From Bacilli bacterium (GTDB lineage: Bacteria; Bacillota_I; Bacilli_A; RF39; UBA660), in the NCBI GenBank assembly GCA_900772415.1, contig CAAHEC010000010.1, forward strand, positions 1 through 27,577: 27,577 bases of DNA. The letters run 5' to 3'. The translations under genes were made by a program, and so were the position numbers. Shown one piece after another: positions 7,430 to 14,253 of the stretch. Under the pieces are notes generated by a model. The model did no database searches, was not told the origin of the DNA, and saw nothing but the letters and a program-made list of their open reading frames with translations. Every line of letters begins with the position of its first letter. Position 1 is the stretch's first letter.

Positions 7430-8296
7430 TTGAAATTAGCTAACAATTGGAAAGATTATGAAATACTTGATATGGCAAATGGAGAAAAGTTAGAAAAGTG
7501 GGGAAATTATATTCTTGAAAGGCCGGACCCACAAATAGTATGGCAGGATAAAAGTTTTAAAGATAAATGGAAAAAAGTAGATGCGGTATATCACAGAAGT
7601 AAAAAAGGTGGGGGTTACTGGGAGAATATAAATGACATTAAGGCATCTTGGCAAGTTAAATATAAAAACTTAACCTTTAATATAAAACAAATGGGATTTA
7701 AACATACAGGCCTTTTTCCAGAACAAGCCGTTAACTGGGATTATATGATAGATAAAATAAAAAATAGTAATAGAAAAATAAGGGTACTTAATTTATTTGC
7801 GTATACTGGTGGTGCAACGGTTGCGTGTGCTTATGCAGGTGCAGACGTAGTTCACGTTGATTCATCACGTGGTATGGTTTCGTGGGCTAAAGAAAACATA
7901 GAATCGTCTAATCTTACAGATAGATACGTTAGATTTATAGTAGATGATGTTATTAAGTTTGTTAAAAGGGAAATAAGACGTGGTAATAAGTATGATGCTA
8001 TTATAATGGATCCACCATCATTTGGAAGGGGTTCTAATGGCGAGGTTTGGAACATAGAAGAAAGTTTATATCCTTTAATTAAGTTATGCATGGAAGTATT
8101 AAGTGATAATCCGTTATTCTTTTTAATAAATTCATATACAACCGGTATGTCACCTAAAGTACTTGAAAATATTTTATATATGACATTAGATAAAAAATAT
8201 AAGGGAAAAATATCATCTGGTGAGGTAGGACTTCCTATGAAAGATAGTAATCTTATATTACCTTGCGGGATATATGGTCTTTTTGAAAATGAATAA
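7430..8296 (+). CDS. Class I SAM-dependent rRNA methyltransferase (RlmI/RlmK-type, COG1092-like)
   Basis: The Rossmann motif I is VLNLFAYTGGATVACAYAGA, followed by VHVDSS (the acidic residue that binds SAM ribose) and the catalytic-loop motif MDPPSFGRG (DPPxF). The family signature FKHTGLFPEQ...NWDYM precedes motif I. These are hallmarks of the 23S rRNA methyltransferase family that includes RlmI (m5C1962) and the RlmK half of RlmKL, but the N-terminal PUA domain of RlmI is absent, so the exact target base is open. The start is taken as TTG at 7430, because AGAGGTGA (7417-7424) is well spaced for it and overlaps the alternative GTG at 7421. It overlaps the downstream pseudouridine synthase by 8 bases. 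Confidence 0.88.
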   Translation: MKLANNWKDYEILDMANGEKLEKWGNYILERPDPQIVWQDKSFKDKWKKVDAVYHRSKKGGGYWENINDIKASWQVKYKNLTFNIKQMGFKHTGLFPEQAVNWDYMIDKIKNSNRKIRVLNLFAYTGGATVACAYAGADVVHVDSSRGMVSWAKENIESSNLTDRYVRFIVDDVIKFVKREIRRGNKYDAIIMDPPSFGRGSNGEVWNIEESLYPLIKLCMEVLSDNPLFFLINSYTTGMSPKVLENILYMTLDKKYKGKISSGEVGLPMKDSNLILPCGIYGLFENE

Positions 8297-8966
8297 TTTA
8301 AACGTATTATATGAAGATAATCACATCATAGTGGTAGAAAAAAAGCCTAACATATTATCACAAAGTGACATAACTGGAGATAAAGATTTACTTACGATGG
8401 TAAAAGAATATGTAAAGGAAAAATATAAAAAGGAAGGTAACGTATATATTGGTCTTGTTCACAGATTAGATAGACCAGTAGGTGGAATAATGGTGTTTGC
8501 AAGAACATCAAAGTCCGCAAAAAGATTAAATGAACAAATAAAAAACCACGAGTTTAATAAAACTTATGTAGCAGTTTTAGATGGCAATTTAAATAAAGAA
8601 AAAGGAAAATTAGTAAATTACTTGTATAAAGATGAACGTTTAAAAAAGAGTTTTGTAACTAACAAAGATAATAAAAATGCTAAATTATCAGAGTTAGAGT
8701 ATGAAGTTATAGGACACTTTAATTGCAAAACAATAGTTAAAATAAATTTAATTACAGGACGTCATCATCAAATAAGAGTTCAGTTTAGTAATATAGGATA
8801 TCCTTTATATGGAGACCAGTTATACGGAAGAAAAAATGAAAAGCAAATAAGACTTTTTGCGTATAAGCTAGAATTTATGCACCCAACTTTAAAGACAAAA
8901 ATGCAATTTAAATTGTTACCGAAATGGAAGGAGTTAGAATATGAAACAATTATACATAGACTTTGA
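8289..8966 (+). CDS. RluA-family RNA pseudouridine synthase
   Basis: This enzyme isomerises uridine to pseudouridine in rRNA or tRNA. The family signature GLVHRLDRPVGGIMVFARTS is present, with catalytic Asp61 in HRLDR. The N-terminal strand VLYEDNHIIVVEKKPN and the late motif LITGRHHQIRVQF also fit. No S4 RNA-binding domain precedes the catalytic domain, so it is the short form. An ATG at 8274 is in frame, but 8289 puts Met directly before the conserved VLYEDN strand and is preferred; neither has a strong ribosome binding site, which fits translational coupling to the upstream methyltransferase. It ends in TGA, the only TGA stop in the window, and overlaps the next gene by 26 bases. Confidence 0.9.
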   Translation: MNNLNVLYEDNHIIVVEKKPNILSQSDITGDKDLLTMVKEYVKEKYKKEGNVYIGLVHRLDRPVGGIMVFARTSKSAKRLNEQIKNHEFNKTYVAVLDGNLNKEKGKLVNYLYKDERLKKSFVTNKDNKNAKLSELEYEVIGHFNCKTIVKINLITGRHHQIRVQFSNIGYPLYGDQLYGRKNEKQIRLFAYKLEFMHPTLKTKMQFKLLPKWKELEYETIIHRL

Positions 8967-9441
8967 TGGAGTAATATTAGATACTATGACTAAGTCATAT
9001 GAAGAACTTAAAAAGGAAAATATTGATAGAAATGATGAGGAAAAAGTAAGAGAGTTTTTTAAGAATGCAGATTGGAAAAAATTAATAGAAGAAACAGAGG
9101 AAATTAATGATAGTATAAACGAAATAAAGAAGATATGTGATTCTAAAAAGTTTAATGTGTATATATTAACTCATGTTAATTCAACTAATGAAATGGTAGA
9201 AAAAATTAAGTACTTGCATAAAAAATTACCTTTTGTAACGGTTGTTTCTGTTCCGAAGGAAATACCTAAAACAGAAGTTGTTAATCCATCTGCAGCAATA
9301 TTAATAGATGATTATTCTGGAAACATTAGAGAATGGCAGAAAAAGCTTGGTATAGGAATTAAATTCGTAAAAGAATTAGAAGGTAGTGATTATCCAGAAA
9401 TAACTCATTTATCCGAAGTAATAAATATGTTTAATCAGTAA
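8941..9441 (+). CDS. HAD-superfamily phosphatase, 5'-nucleotidase-like
   Basis: HAD motif I is DFDGV (Asp7 nucleophile, Asp9 acid/base, in YIDFDGVILDT). Motif II is the Thr in YILTHVNS, motif III a Lys in the VPKEIPK region, and motif IV the acidic pair in LIDDYSGN. At 166 residues it has a small helical cap. The DDYSGNIREW ending resembles 5'(3')-deoxyribonucleotidase-like proteins, so a nucleotide monophosphatase is likely but the substrate is unproven. AAGGAG before ATG lies within the end of the pseudouridine synthase gene. It is the third member of the overlapping methyltransferase-pseudouridine synthase-phosphatase cassette. Confidence 0.82.
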   Translation: MKQLYIDFDGVILDTMTKSYEELKKENIDRNDEEKVREFFKNADWKKLIEETEEINDSINEIKKICDSKKFNVYILTHVNSTNEMVEKIKYLHKKLPFVTVVSVPKEIPKTEVVNPSAAILIDDYSGNIREWQKKLGIGIKFVKELEGSDYPEITHLSEVINMFNQ

Positions 9442-9449
9442 AGGTTTAT

Positions 9450-9476
9450 ATATTTTTACTTTTTTTGTAAAAATAT
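9450..9476 (+). terminator. AT-only hairpin with a poly-T loop after the HAD gene
   Basis: Perfect 10-bp stem ATATTTTTAC/GTAAAAATAT (9450-9459 with 9467-9476) around a loop of seven T. No T tract directly follows, so it is an atypical terminator or an mRNA 3'-end structure. Confidence 0.45.
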
Positions 9477-9503
9477 CATTTTATATTTATTTCTTCATAT
9501 ATT

Positions 9504-9509
9504 TATAAT
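9504..9509 (+). promoter_or_regulatory. -10 box of spoVS
   Basis: TATAAT at 9504-9509 with no good -35. I see no sigma-H-type promoter, although spoVS is sigma-H dependent in B. subtilis. AAGGAGGA precedes the ATG. Confidence 0.45.
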
Positions 9510-9536
9510 GACTAAAATATTAAGGAGGAAATAAAT

Positions 9537-9797
9537 ATGGAAACACTTAAAGTATCCAGTAAGTCAAACCCAAGTAGTGTAGCAGGAGCACTTGCTAACG
9601 TATTTAGAGAAAAAGGATCTGTAGAAATACAAGCGATAGGGGCTGGAGCACTTAATCAAGCTATTAAGTCGATTGCAATAGCAAGAGGTTTTGTTGCACC
9701 TTCAGGAAAAAACTTGGTATGCATACCAGCATTTACAGACATTGTAATTGAAGGTGAAGAAAGGACTGCTATTAAGTTAATTGTAGAAGCTAGATAG
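9537..9797 (+). CDS. spoVS: Stage V sporulation protein S
   Basis: SpoVS is a small, very conserved Alba-fold protein that influences septation and spore coat/cortex development in Bacillus; it is also kept by some non-spore-formers. All 86 residues align by eye with the family: METLKVSSKSNPSSVAGALA at the N-terminus, GSVEIQAIGAGALNQAIKSIAIARGF in the middle (given here as adjoining parts GSVEIQAIGAGA and LNQAIKSIAIARGF), GKNLVCIPAFTDI and the final ERTAIKLIVEAR. A strong AAGGAGGA site sets the start. Monocistronic, with a terminator that encloses the stop codon. Together with sspI at 22074 it points to a sporulating ancestor or a residual sporulation programme. Confidence 0.96.
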   Translation: METLKVSSKSNPSSVAGALANVFREKGSVEIQAIGAGALNQAIKSIAIARGFVAPSGKNLVCIPAFTDIVIEGEERTAIKLIVEAR

Positions 9798-9809
9798 GCT
9801 TCTTTTTTT
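9785..9809 (+). terminator. Intrinsic terminator enclosing the spoVS stop codon
   Basis: Stem AGAAGC/GCTTCT (9785-9790 with 9798-9803). The stop TAG (9795-9797) is in the 7-nt loop; a run of T follows. Confidence 0.75.
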
Positions 9810-9880
9810 CTTGCTTTAAAATTATATATAAAAAAGAATATAAAACTAATTCATATATAATTTTCCTTTTTCTTTTTTTA

Positions 9881-9889
9881 TGTTATAAT
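9881..9889 (+). promoter_or_regulatory. Extended -10 promoter of the GtrA-like gene
   Basis: TGTTATAAT with TATAAT at 9884-9889. The -35 region is only T-rich. Confidence 0.6.
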
Positions 9890-9913
9890 CATTCTTGTTT
9901 GAAGGGAAGTATT

Positions 9914-10387
9914 ATGAATATTTTTAAGAAGAAAAATAAAAATGTTTTAACAAGAATATTTAGAAAGAAATCAAAATTAGAAAAGTTTTATTTAAAGAAT
10001 GAAGAATTTATAAAATATTGTTTAATTTCATTTGTCTGTACTGGTATTTTATATTTAATTTTTTTCTTAACAGATTTAATTACAAAGGGAAATTACTTAT
10101 TAGCAAATTTTTTATCATACACAATATCTTTTTCTGCTTTGTTTATTTTAGACCAAAAATTATTTAAATCAAAACCAGCAAAACGTCGTGATAAGCTAGC
10201 TCAACTTACATCTTTTATAATTGTAAGAGTAATAGGTTTTCCACTTGATTCACTAGTACTATCAGTACTTATAAATAAATTTCACATAGCAAATATGGCA
10301 GCTAAAGTACTTGGTTCACTTATTATGTTTATGTATAATTACGTAACAAATAAATTATTTGTTTTTAAGAAAAATAAGCTTATATAA
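9914..10387 (+). CDS. GtrA-family small membrane protein
   Basis: 157 residues with four predicted membrane helices (about 34-53, 60-80, 97-120 and 127-147) and the family's typical C-terminal NYVTNKLFVFKK, where GtrA proteins carry an Asn plus an F-F/W basic ending. GtrA-like proteins (PF04138) are thought to help move or use undecaprenyl-phosphate-linked sugars for cell-surface glycans. The basic N-terminal 30 residues (KKKNKN, RKKSK) should be cytoplasmic. Start at 9914: AAGGGAAG (9902-9909) fits this ATG better than the in-frame TTG at 9899. No glycosyltransferase gene is adjacent, so its partner must be encoded elsewhere. Confidence 0.85.
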   Translation: MNIFKKKNKNVLTRIFRKKSKLEKFYLKNEEFIKYCLISFVCTGILYLIFFLTDLITKGNYLLANFLSYTISFSALFILDQKLFKSKPAKRRDKLAQLTSFIIVRVIGFPLDSLVLSVLINKFHIANMAAKVLGSLIMFMYNYVTNKLFVFKKNKLI

Positions 10388-10404
10388 TTATATATAAGTT
10401 TTTT
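10379..10404 (+). terminator. Intrinsic terminator overlapping the GtrA-like stop codon
   Basis: Stem CTTATATA/TATATAAG (10379-10386 with 10391-10398), loop of four, then TTTTTT. The TAA stop (10385-10387) straddles the 5' arm and the loop. AT-rich but symmetrical. Confidence 0.7.
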
Positions 10405-10407
10405 AAA

Positions 10408-10437
10408 TTGACTTACGTGCTTTAAAAGTGTTATTAT
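10408..10437 (+). promoter_or_regulatory. Promoter of the two tandem unknown genes
   Basis: -35 TTGACT (10408-10413), 18-bp spacer, -10 TATTAT (10432-10437) with a TG one base upstream. The -35 starts four bases after the T run of the preceding terminator. Confidence 0.7.
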
Positions 10438-10461
10438 AAACTTAAATAGTAGGAGGACATT

Positions 10462-11214
10462 ATGGCTCTAAAAAAATACACTTTATACTATAAGTATAAC
10501 GATAAAAAGAATAATGAAATAAACTATCCAATTATATCATTAGACTTAAAGACCATGGATAAATATACTAGCATGTATTCTTCAGGTAAAGATTTAATTG
10601 AAGATCTGCCTTCTGAAGTTAAGGATTTTATTAAAGAAAATTTCACCAATAAAACTAAAGATTATGATGATTTTATGTTTATTTCTGATTCTAGTTTTTC
10701 TCATATAATGGATGTTATTTTAAAAAAGGATTGCGATGTTTTGTATATAAATGAAGATGAAATAAAAAGCTGTATTATAAATATTAAAATGGATATTTTA
10801 GAATTTCAAAAGATCTTGTTAAAGACAAAATCAGATAAAATAAATTCAAAATATAAGTTCTTTAAGTATTTATATGATACATACGTTAAGGGCCAAAAAA
10901 TAGAGGGTATGATAGATACTTATGATACTAAAAGATTAATTCCTAATCTCTTTAAAGATGAACTTATGATAGCTTCTATTGCAACAGATCAAGATAATAT
11001 AAAAGTGTTATGTAAAAAATTAAGTCAAAACTTGGAAACAAGAAGAAATATAGCTTTTAAATACAAATATTTATTTAAAGATATAACGGGTGAAGATAAA
11101 ATAATAAGTGATTTGCTTATAAAAGAAAGAAAAATTGAAGATCTGGAACCTAATTTGCTCATAGAAATCATTAAAAACAATTTTAAAAATTTCAAAAATA
11201 AATATCAAAATTAA
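10462..11214 (+). CDS. Unknown protein A of a tandem paralogous pair
   Basis: I do not recognise this 250-residue protein. It is cytoplasmic by appearance: no signal peptide, no membrane segment, many Lys and Asp. Two regions look shared with the next gene. One is an N-terminal region with an acidic ...CDVLYINEDEIKSCI stretch (compare VDVLLVNKADLLKLI in the neighbour). The other is a later region, DELMIASIATDQDNIKVLCKKL, here cited as DELMIASIA and DNIKVLCKKL (compare CLEIFVCSVM and KKIEFAKMLKEDL). AGGAGG precedes the ATG. It is the first gene of an operon with the gene 12 bases downstream, driven by a recognisable promoter. It ends in a basic stretch (NNFKNFKNKYQN). No enzyme motif is visible. 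Confidence 0.75.
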   Translation: MALKKYTLYYKYNDKKNNEINYPIISLDLKTMDKYTSMYSSGKDLIEDLPSEVKDFIKENFTNKTKDYDDFMFISDSSFSHIMDVILKKDCDVLYINEDEIKSCIINIKMDILEFQKILLKTKSDKINSKYKFFKYLYDTYVKGQKIEGMIDTYDTKRLIPNLFKDELMIASIATDQDNIKVLCKKLSQNLETRRNIAFKYKYLFKDITGEDKIISDLLIKERKIEDLEPNLLIEIIKNNFKNFKNKYQN

Positions 11215-11226
11215 TTTGGAGGAAAT

Positions 11227-12363
11227 ATGAAGTATGTATTAGCTGTTGATTTAAAAATAAAAGATGAAGTAAAGCGAGTTACTCTATCAAGTGGTACTTT
11301 AGAGGGGTTGTTAAAATACACAACGTATTGTGTTGATGAAGGTGAACTAATAAAATTTTTGCCACATGATGATGACTTTTCTGTAAGAACTTATATTGAA
11401 AAACATTTAAATAAGAAAAATGATAGTAATTATAGTCCATTTTCAATAAGAAAACAGGCAAATTTAAATTCTAGAAAAGTTGATGTATTATATAAAAAAG
11501 ATGTAGATGTTTTATTAGTAAATAAAGCAGATTTATTAAAATTAATTAGGGATAATTATTCACTTAGTATAAATGATATTTCAAGTGGTAATATACCTTC
11601 TAAAATTGATGTATTTTTAAAAAAAATATATGATAAATTTAAAAGTTATAATCTTATAAAAGCTAAAGATTTATTAATTGAAAAAAAATTAGATCCTGAT
11701 AAAGAATACGATTCAAGGTTCGAAATTTTAAAATCAAAGCCTTATCTTTCATTAGCAATTAATAATTATTGCTTAGAAATTTTTGTTTGTTCTGTTATGA
11801 AAGATGATAAGAAAAAAATTGAATTTGCAAAAATGCTGAAAGAAGATTTAAATAAAAAATTATTGGTTTTAAGTAATGAGGAATTTAAAGAGAGGATGAC
11901 TAAAATAGATAATAAAGCGTTTTTAAATGGATGTTCTTTAATCCAAATTAGAAATAATATGAGAAGAAACATAAAGCTTGTTAAAGAGGTAAATGATGTT
12001 AAGGATAATAAAAAAAGTGATATAAAGCCATACATTGTAACTGATAAAGAAATAATAAAATATAATGAAAAAAGAAATAATAGCAGAAATGATTGCTTAA
12101 GTTTAGAATTATTAGAAAAAATAGATGATCTAGAACGAAGATTGAAAATGCTTTATGAAGAAAGAAAAATTGAAGAAAACAAATTAACGAGGATATCTTT
12201 TTTGGAAACAGAAAAAGATATAGAAAATAAAATCAAATGTATAAACGAAGAGATAAGCAATTTAAAAGTAAAGTTAGCATCTTTAAAGTATGATTTTGAT
12301 TCTCTAGAAACAGGCAATTACACATATTCTGATGCTGGATTTATAGTAGATAAAAGGATTTAA
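11227..12363 (+). CDS. Unknown protein B of a tandem paralogous pair, with C-terminal coiled coil
   Basis: Not recognised. 378 residues, no signal peptide or membrane helix. The N-terminal part (MKYVLAVDLKIKDEVKRV, then RKVDVLYKKDVDVLLVNKAD) resembles protein A just upstream. From about residue 290 to 355 the sequence is Glu/Lys/Leu heptad-like (LELLEKIDDLERRLKMLYEE, then ISNLKVKLASLKYDF), a probable coiled coil absent from protein A. It ends with a short separate tail (DAGFIVDKRI). TGGAGG before ATG and the 12-base gap from gene A suggest co-expression and perhaps a heteromeric complex (inference). The stop codon lies inside a terminator that closes the operon. Confidence 0.75.
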   Translation: MKYVLAVDLKIKDEVKRVTLSSGTLEGLLKYTTYCVDEGELIKFLPHDDDFSVRTYIEKHLNKKNDSNYSPFSIRKQANLNSRKVDVLYKKDVDVLLVNKADLLKLIRDNYSLSINDISSGNIPSKIDVFLKKIYDKFKSYNLIKAKDLLIEKKLDPDKEYDSRFEILKSKPYLSLAINNYCLEIFVCSVMKDDKKKIEFAKMLKEDLNKKLLVLSNEEFKERMTKIDNKAFLNGCSLIQIRNNMRRNIKLVKEVNDVKDNKKSDIKPYIVTDKEIIKYNEKRNNSRNDCLSLELLEKIDDLERRLKMLYEERKIEENKLTRISFLETEKDIENKIKCINEEISNLKVKLASLKYDFDSLETGNYTYSDAGFIVDKRI

Positions 12364-12377
12364 CTTTTATCTTTTTT
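12349..12377 (+). terminator. Intrinsic terminator enclosing the stop codon of unknown gene B
   Basis: Perfect 8-bp stem GATAAAAG/CTTTTATC (12349-12356 with 12364-12371), TAA in the 7-nt loop (12361-12363), then TTTTTT. Confidence 0.8.
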
Positions 12378-12381
12378 AAGT

Positions 12382-12387
12382 TATAAT
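12382..12387 (+). promoter_or_regulatory. -10 box of the xer gene
   Basis: TATAAT starting five bases after the T run of the preceding terminator. No clear -35. AAGGTGAT sits five bases before the ATG at 12407. Confidence 0.5.
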
Positions 12388-12406
12388 TATTATAAGGTGA
12401 TGTAAT

Positions 12407-13315
12407 ATGAGTATGATTATTAAAGAGTTCCTAGATTATATTTTAAATCAGAAAAAATATTCTTTAAATACTTATAAAAATTATGAAATAGATATTAAGG
12501 AGTTTTTTTCTTACTTAAATGATACAAAAACAGATTATAAAGATGTATCTTATGATTTTATAAAAGGATATTTAATGGTTTTATATGATAGAAAATTATC
12601 AAGAGGTACTGTTTCTAGAAAATTATCGGCACTTAGAAGTTTCTATAAATATTTATTTAACCAGGATATAATAAATACTAATCCGTTTAATTATGTTACA
12701 ACTCCTAAAAAAGAAAAAAAGTTACCTAATTATTTAGGTATTATAGAATTAGAAACTATATTTAATTTTCCTGATTTAAATACTTCTTTAGGGCAAAGAA
12801 ATAGACTTATTTTGGAATTATTGTACGCAACTGGTATAAGAGTAGGAGAATTAGTTAATATAAAACTTAACGATATAGATTTAAATAGAAAAGAAGTTAG
12901 AATATTAGGTAAGGGAAATAAAGAGAGAATAGCTTTATTTGGAGATTATTGTTTGGATTATATTAATTTGTTTATGAATAATGGTAGATTAAAAATATTA
13001 GATAAAAATAACGCTTCATGTGATTATTTAATCATAAATAATAGAGGCAGAAAAATTACTACGCGTGCGGTAGAAGAAATTATAGAAGACATAGTAAAAA
13101 AAGCAAGTATAAAAAAACACGTATCTCCCCATATGTTAAGGCATTCTTTTGCAACGCATCTTTTAAATAATGGCTGTGATATTTTGACGGTTAAAGAATT
13201 ATTAGGTCATGAATCGTTAGAATCAACCCAAATATATACTCATGTATCTAATGAAAGATTAAGAGAGGTTTATTTAAAATGTCATCCTTTAAATAGACAA
13301 AACAGTAAGAAATAG
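12407..13315 (+). CDS. Xer-type tyrosine recombinase (XerC/XerD family)
   Basis: The N-terminal SAM-like core-binding domain (about 1-90, with SLNTYKNYEIDIKEFFSYL) is followed by the catalytic domain. Catalytic residues are all visible: Arg145 (ATGIRVGEL), Lys169 (GKGNKER), His242 and Arg245 (HMLRHSFATHLL), His268 (LLGHESLESTQ) and Tyr277 (IYTHVS). At 302 residues it matches XerC/XerD, which resolve chromosome dimers at dif. Integrase-like extra domains are absent and no att repeats are visible, so housekeeping resolution is the simplest reading. I cannot tell XerC from XerD, and the organism may use a single Xer. The antitoxin-Fic pair starts 28 bases later with no terminator between them, so all three may share a transcript. 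Confidence 0.92.
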   Translation: MSMIIKEFLDYILNQKKYSLNTYKNYEIDIKEFFSYLNDTKTDYKDVSYDFIKGYLMVLYDRKLSRGTVSRKLSALRSFYKYLFNQDIINTNPFNYVTTPKKEKKLPNYLGIIELETIFNFPDLNTSLGQRNRLILELLYATGIRVGELVNIKLNDIDLNRKEVRILGKGNKERIALFGDYCLDYINLFMNNGRLKILDKNNASCDYLIINNRGRKITTRAVEEIIEDIVKKASIKKHVSPHMLRHSFATHLLNNGCDILTVKELLGHESLESTQIYTHVSNERLREVYLKCHPLNRQNSKK

Positions 13316-13343
13316 TGTATTATATTAATAGAGGTAGTAGTTT

Positions 13344-13559
13344 ATGAATGAGAATTATAAATATGTTGATGATGATATGCAAAAAATAATGGACGCAATA
13401 AAAGAGGCTAAGGCAAGTTTAGAAATGGAAGGTTTTATTGTGTCTCATGAAGAAGAAAAAAACTTAATAAAGCAGTTTGGTTCAAACGAAAAATTATTAT
13501 TATTAATAAGAAAGAAGAAAATAAATGAAGATGGACAAAGACGAAATAGAATGGAATAA
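13344..13559 (+). CDS. VbhA-type Fic antitoxin (class I)
   Basis: 71 residues. The hallmark inhibitory-helix motif S/T-x-x-x-E-G/N appears as ASLEMEGF, with Ser25, Glu29 and Gly30; in class I systems this Glu displaces the ATP gamma-phosphate in the partner Fic active site. The second half (SHEEEKNLIKQF) fits the three-helix VbhA fold. GAGGTAG at 13331-13337 is six bases before the ATG. Its last 35 bases overlap the fic gene in another frame, which is typical of coupled antitoxin-toxin production. Confidence 0.85.
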   Translation: MNENYKYVDDDMQKIMDAIKEAKASLEMEGFIVSHEEEKNLIKQFGSNEKLLLLIRKKKINEDGQRRNRME

Positions 13560-14151
13560 TTATTTTATTGATAATACAAATATTCTAAAAAATAATTTAA
13601 ATATAGTAGATAAGGAAAAACTATCATTAGCCGAAAAGGAAATCACATTAAAACAACTGGCATTTTTAGAGCTTTTTCCAATAGAGGGCAATTTTGATTC
13701 TAATCATTTAAGAGCAATTCATAAATTTTTATTTTCCTCTATTTATCCCTTTGCTGGGGAATATAGAACTTGTTCTTTAGCTAAAAAGACAGAGTTTTAT
13801 GATCCTGAAATAATTAAGGATGAGCTTGCAAGTGCATTAGATGAATTAAATTCTGATATAAAAAAGGTCTATGATGAAAGAAGTTATTCATATGTTTTAG
13901 CAAATGCTTATTATTTATTGATGGCAATTCATCCTTTTAGGGAAGGTAATGGAAGAAGCGTAAGAGAATTTTTAAGAGAGTTTGTTTTAAATAAAAACAA
14001 ACTATTATCATTTAATGTTAAGCTTGATTTTTCTAAGATGGATAAGGAAAAATTTTTAATGGCTGTTCAATATAGATATATTTATCCAAGCCTTTTAGAA
14101 GATGAATTTTATAAAGCTTTAGTTCCTTTTGAAAAAGAAAATAAAAAGTAG
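13525..14151 (+). CDS. fic: Class I Fic toxin (AMP transferase), partner of the upstream antitoxin
   Basis: The Fic core motif HPFREGNGRSVR is at residues 136-147 with catalytic His136, so it looks active. The upstream flap region includes FAGEYRTCSLAKKTEFYDPE, cited here as FAGEYRTCS followed by LAKKTEFYDPE. 208 residues. Unlike the Fic at 3062, no S/T-x-x-x-E-G/N motif is present near the C-terminus; inhibition must come from the small protein encoded just upstream, whose gene it overlaps. A second in-frame ATG at 13531 is almost as good, as neither has a strong ribosome binding site. Known relatives (VbhT Fic domain) AMPylate DNA gyrase and topoisomerase IV; that this one does so is inference. 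Chromosomal toxin-antitoxin module. Confidence 0.92.
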   Translation: MKMDKDEIEWNNYFIDNTNILKNNLNIVDKEKLSLAEKEITLKQLAFLELFPIEGNFDSNHLRAIHKFLFSSIYPFAGEYRTCSLAKKTEFYDPEIIKDELASALDELNSDIKKVYDERSYSYVLANAYYLLMAIHPFREGNGRSVREFLREFVLNKNKLLSFNVKLDFSKMDKEKFLMAVQYRYIYPSLLEDEFYKALVPFEKENKK

Positions 14152-14178
14152 GAAAATATTGTAAATATAAAAGAAAAC

Positions 14179-14210
14179 ATAGCATTTTTATTGTAAGTGC
14201 TATTTTTTTT
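14179..14210 (+). terminator. Intrinsic terminator after the class I fic gene
   Basis: Stem ATAGCATTT/AAGTGCTAT (14179-14187 with 14195-14203, one wobble pair), then a run of T. The loop and 3' arm contain TTGTAA (14191-14196), the apparent -35 of ppdK. Confidence 0.8.
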
Positions 14211-14220
14211 ATGCTATAAT
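14191..14220 (+). promoter_or_regulatory. Promoter of ppdK, overlapping the preceding terminator
   Basis: -35 TTGTAA (14191-14196), 18-bp spacer, extended -10 TGCTATAAT with TATAAT at 14215-14220. Confidence 0.7.
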
Positions 14221-14253
14221 TAATTTGTGCTAAATAAAGAAGGAGGAATATAA

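Noticed and set aside
8964..8966. Genetic code 4 (TGA read as Trp).
   Set aside because: All Trp codons in the genes are TGG and full-length proteins have no internal TGA; the single TGA ends the pseudouridine synthase at a normal family length.
12407..13315. The tyrosine recombinase as the integrase of a mobile element.
   Set aside because: Length and domains fit housekeeping XerC/D; no flanking direct repeats, tRNA target or phage genes.
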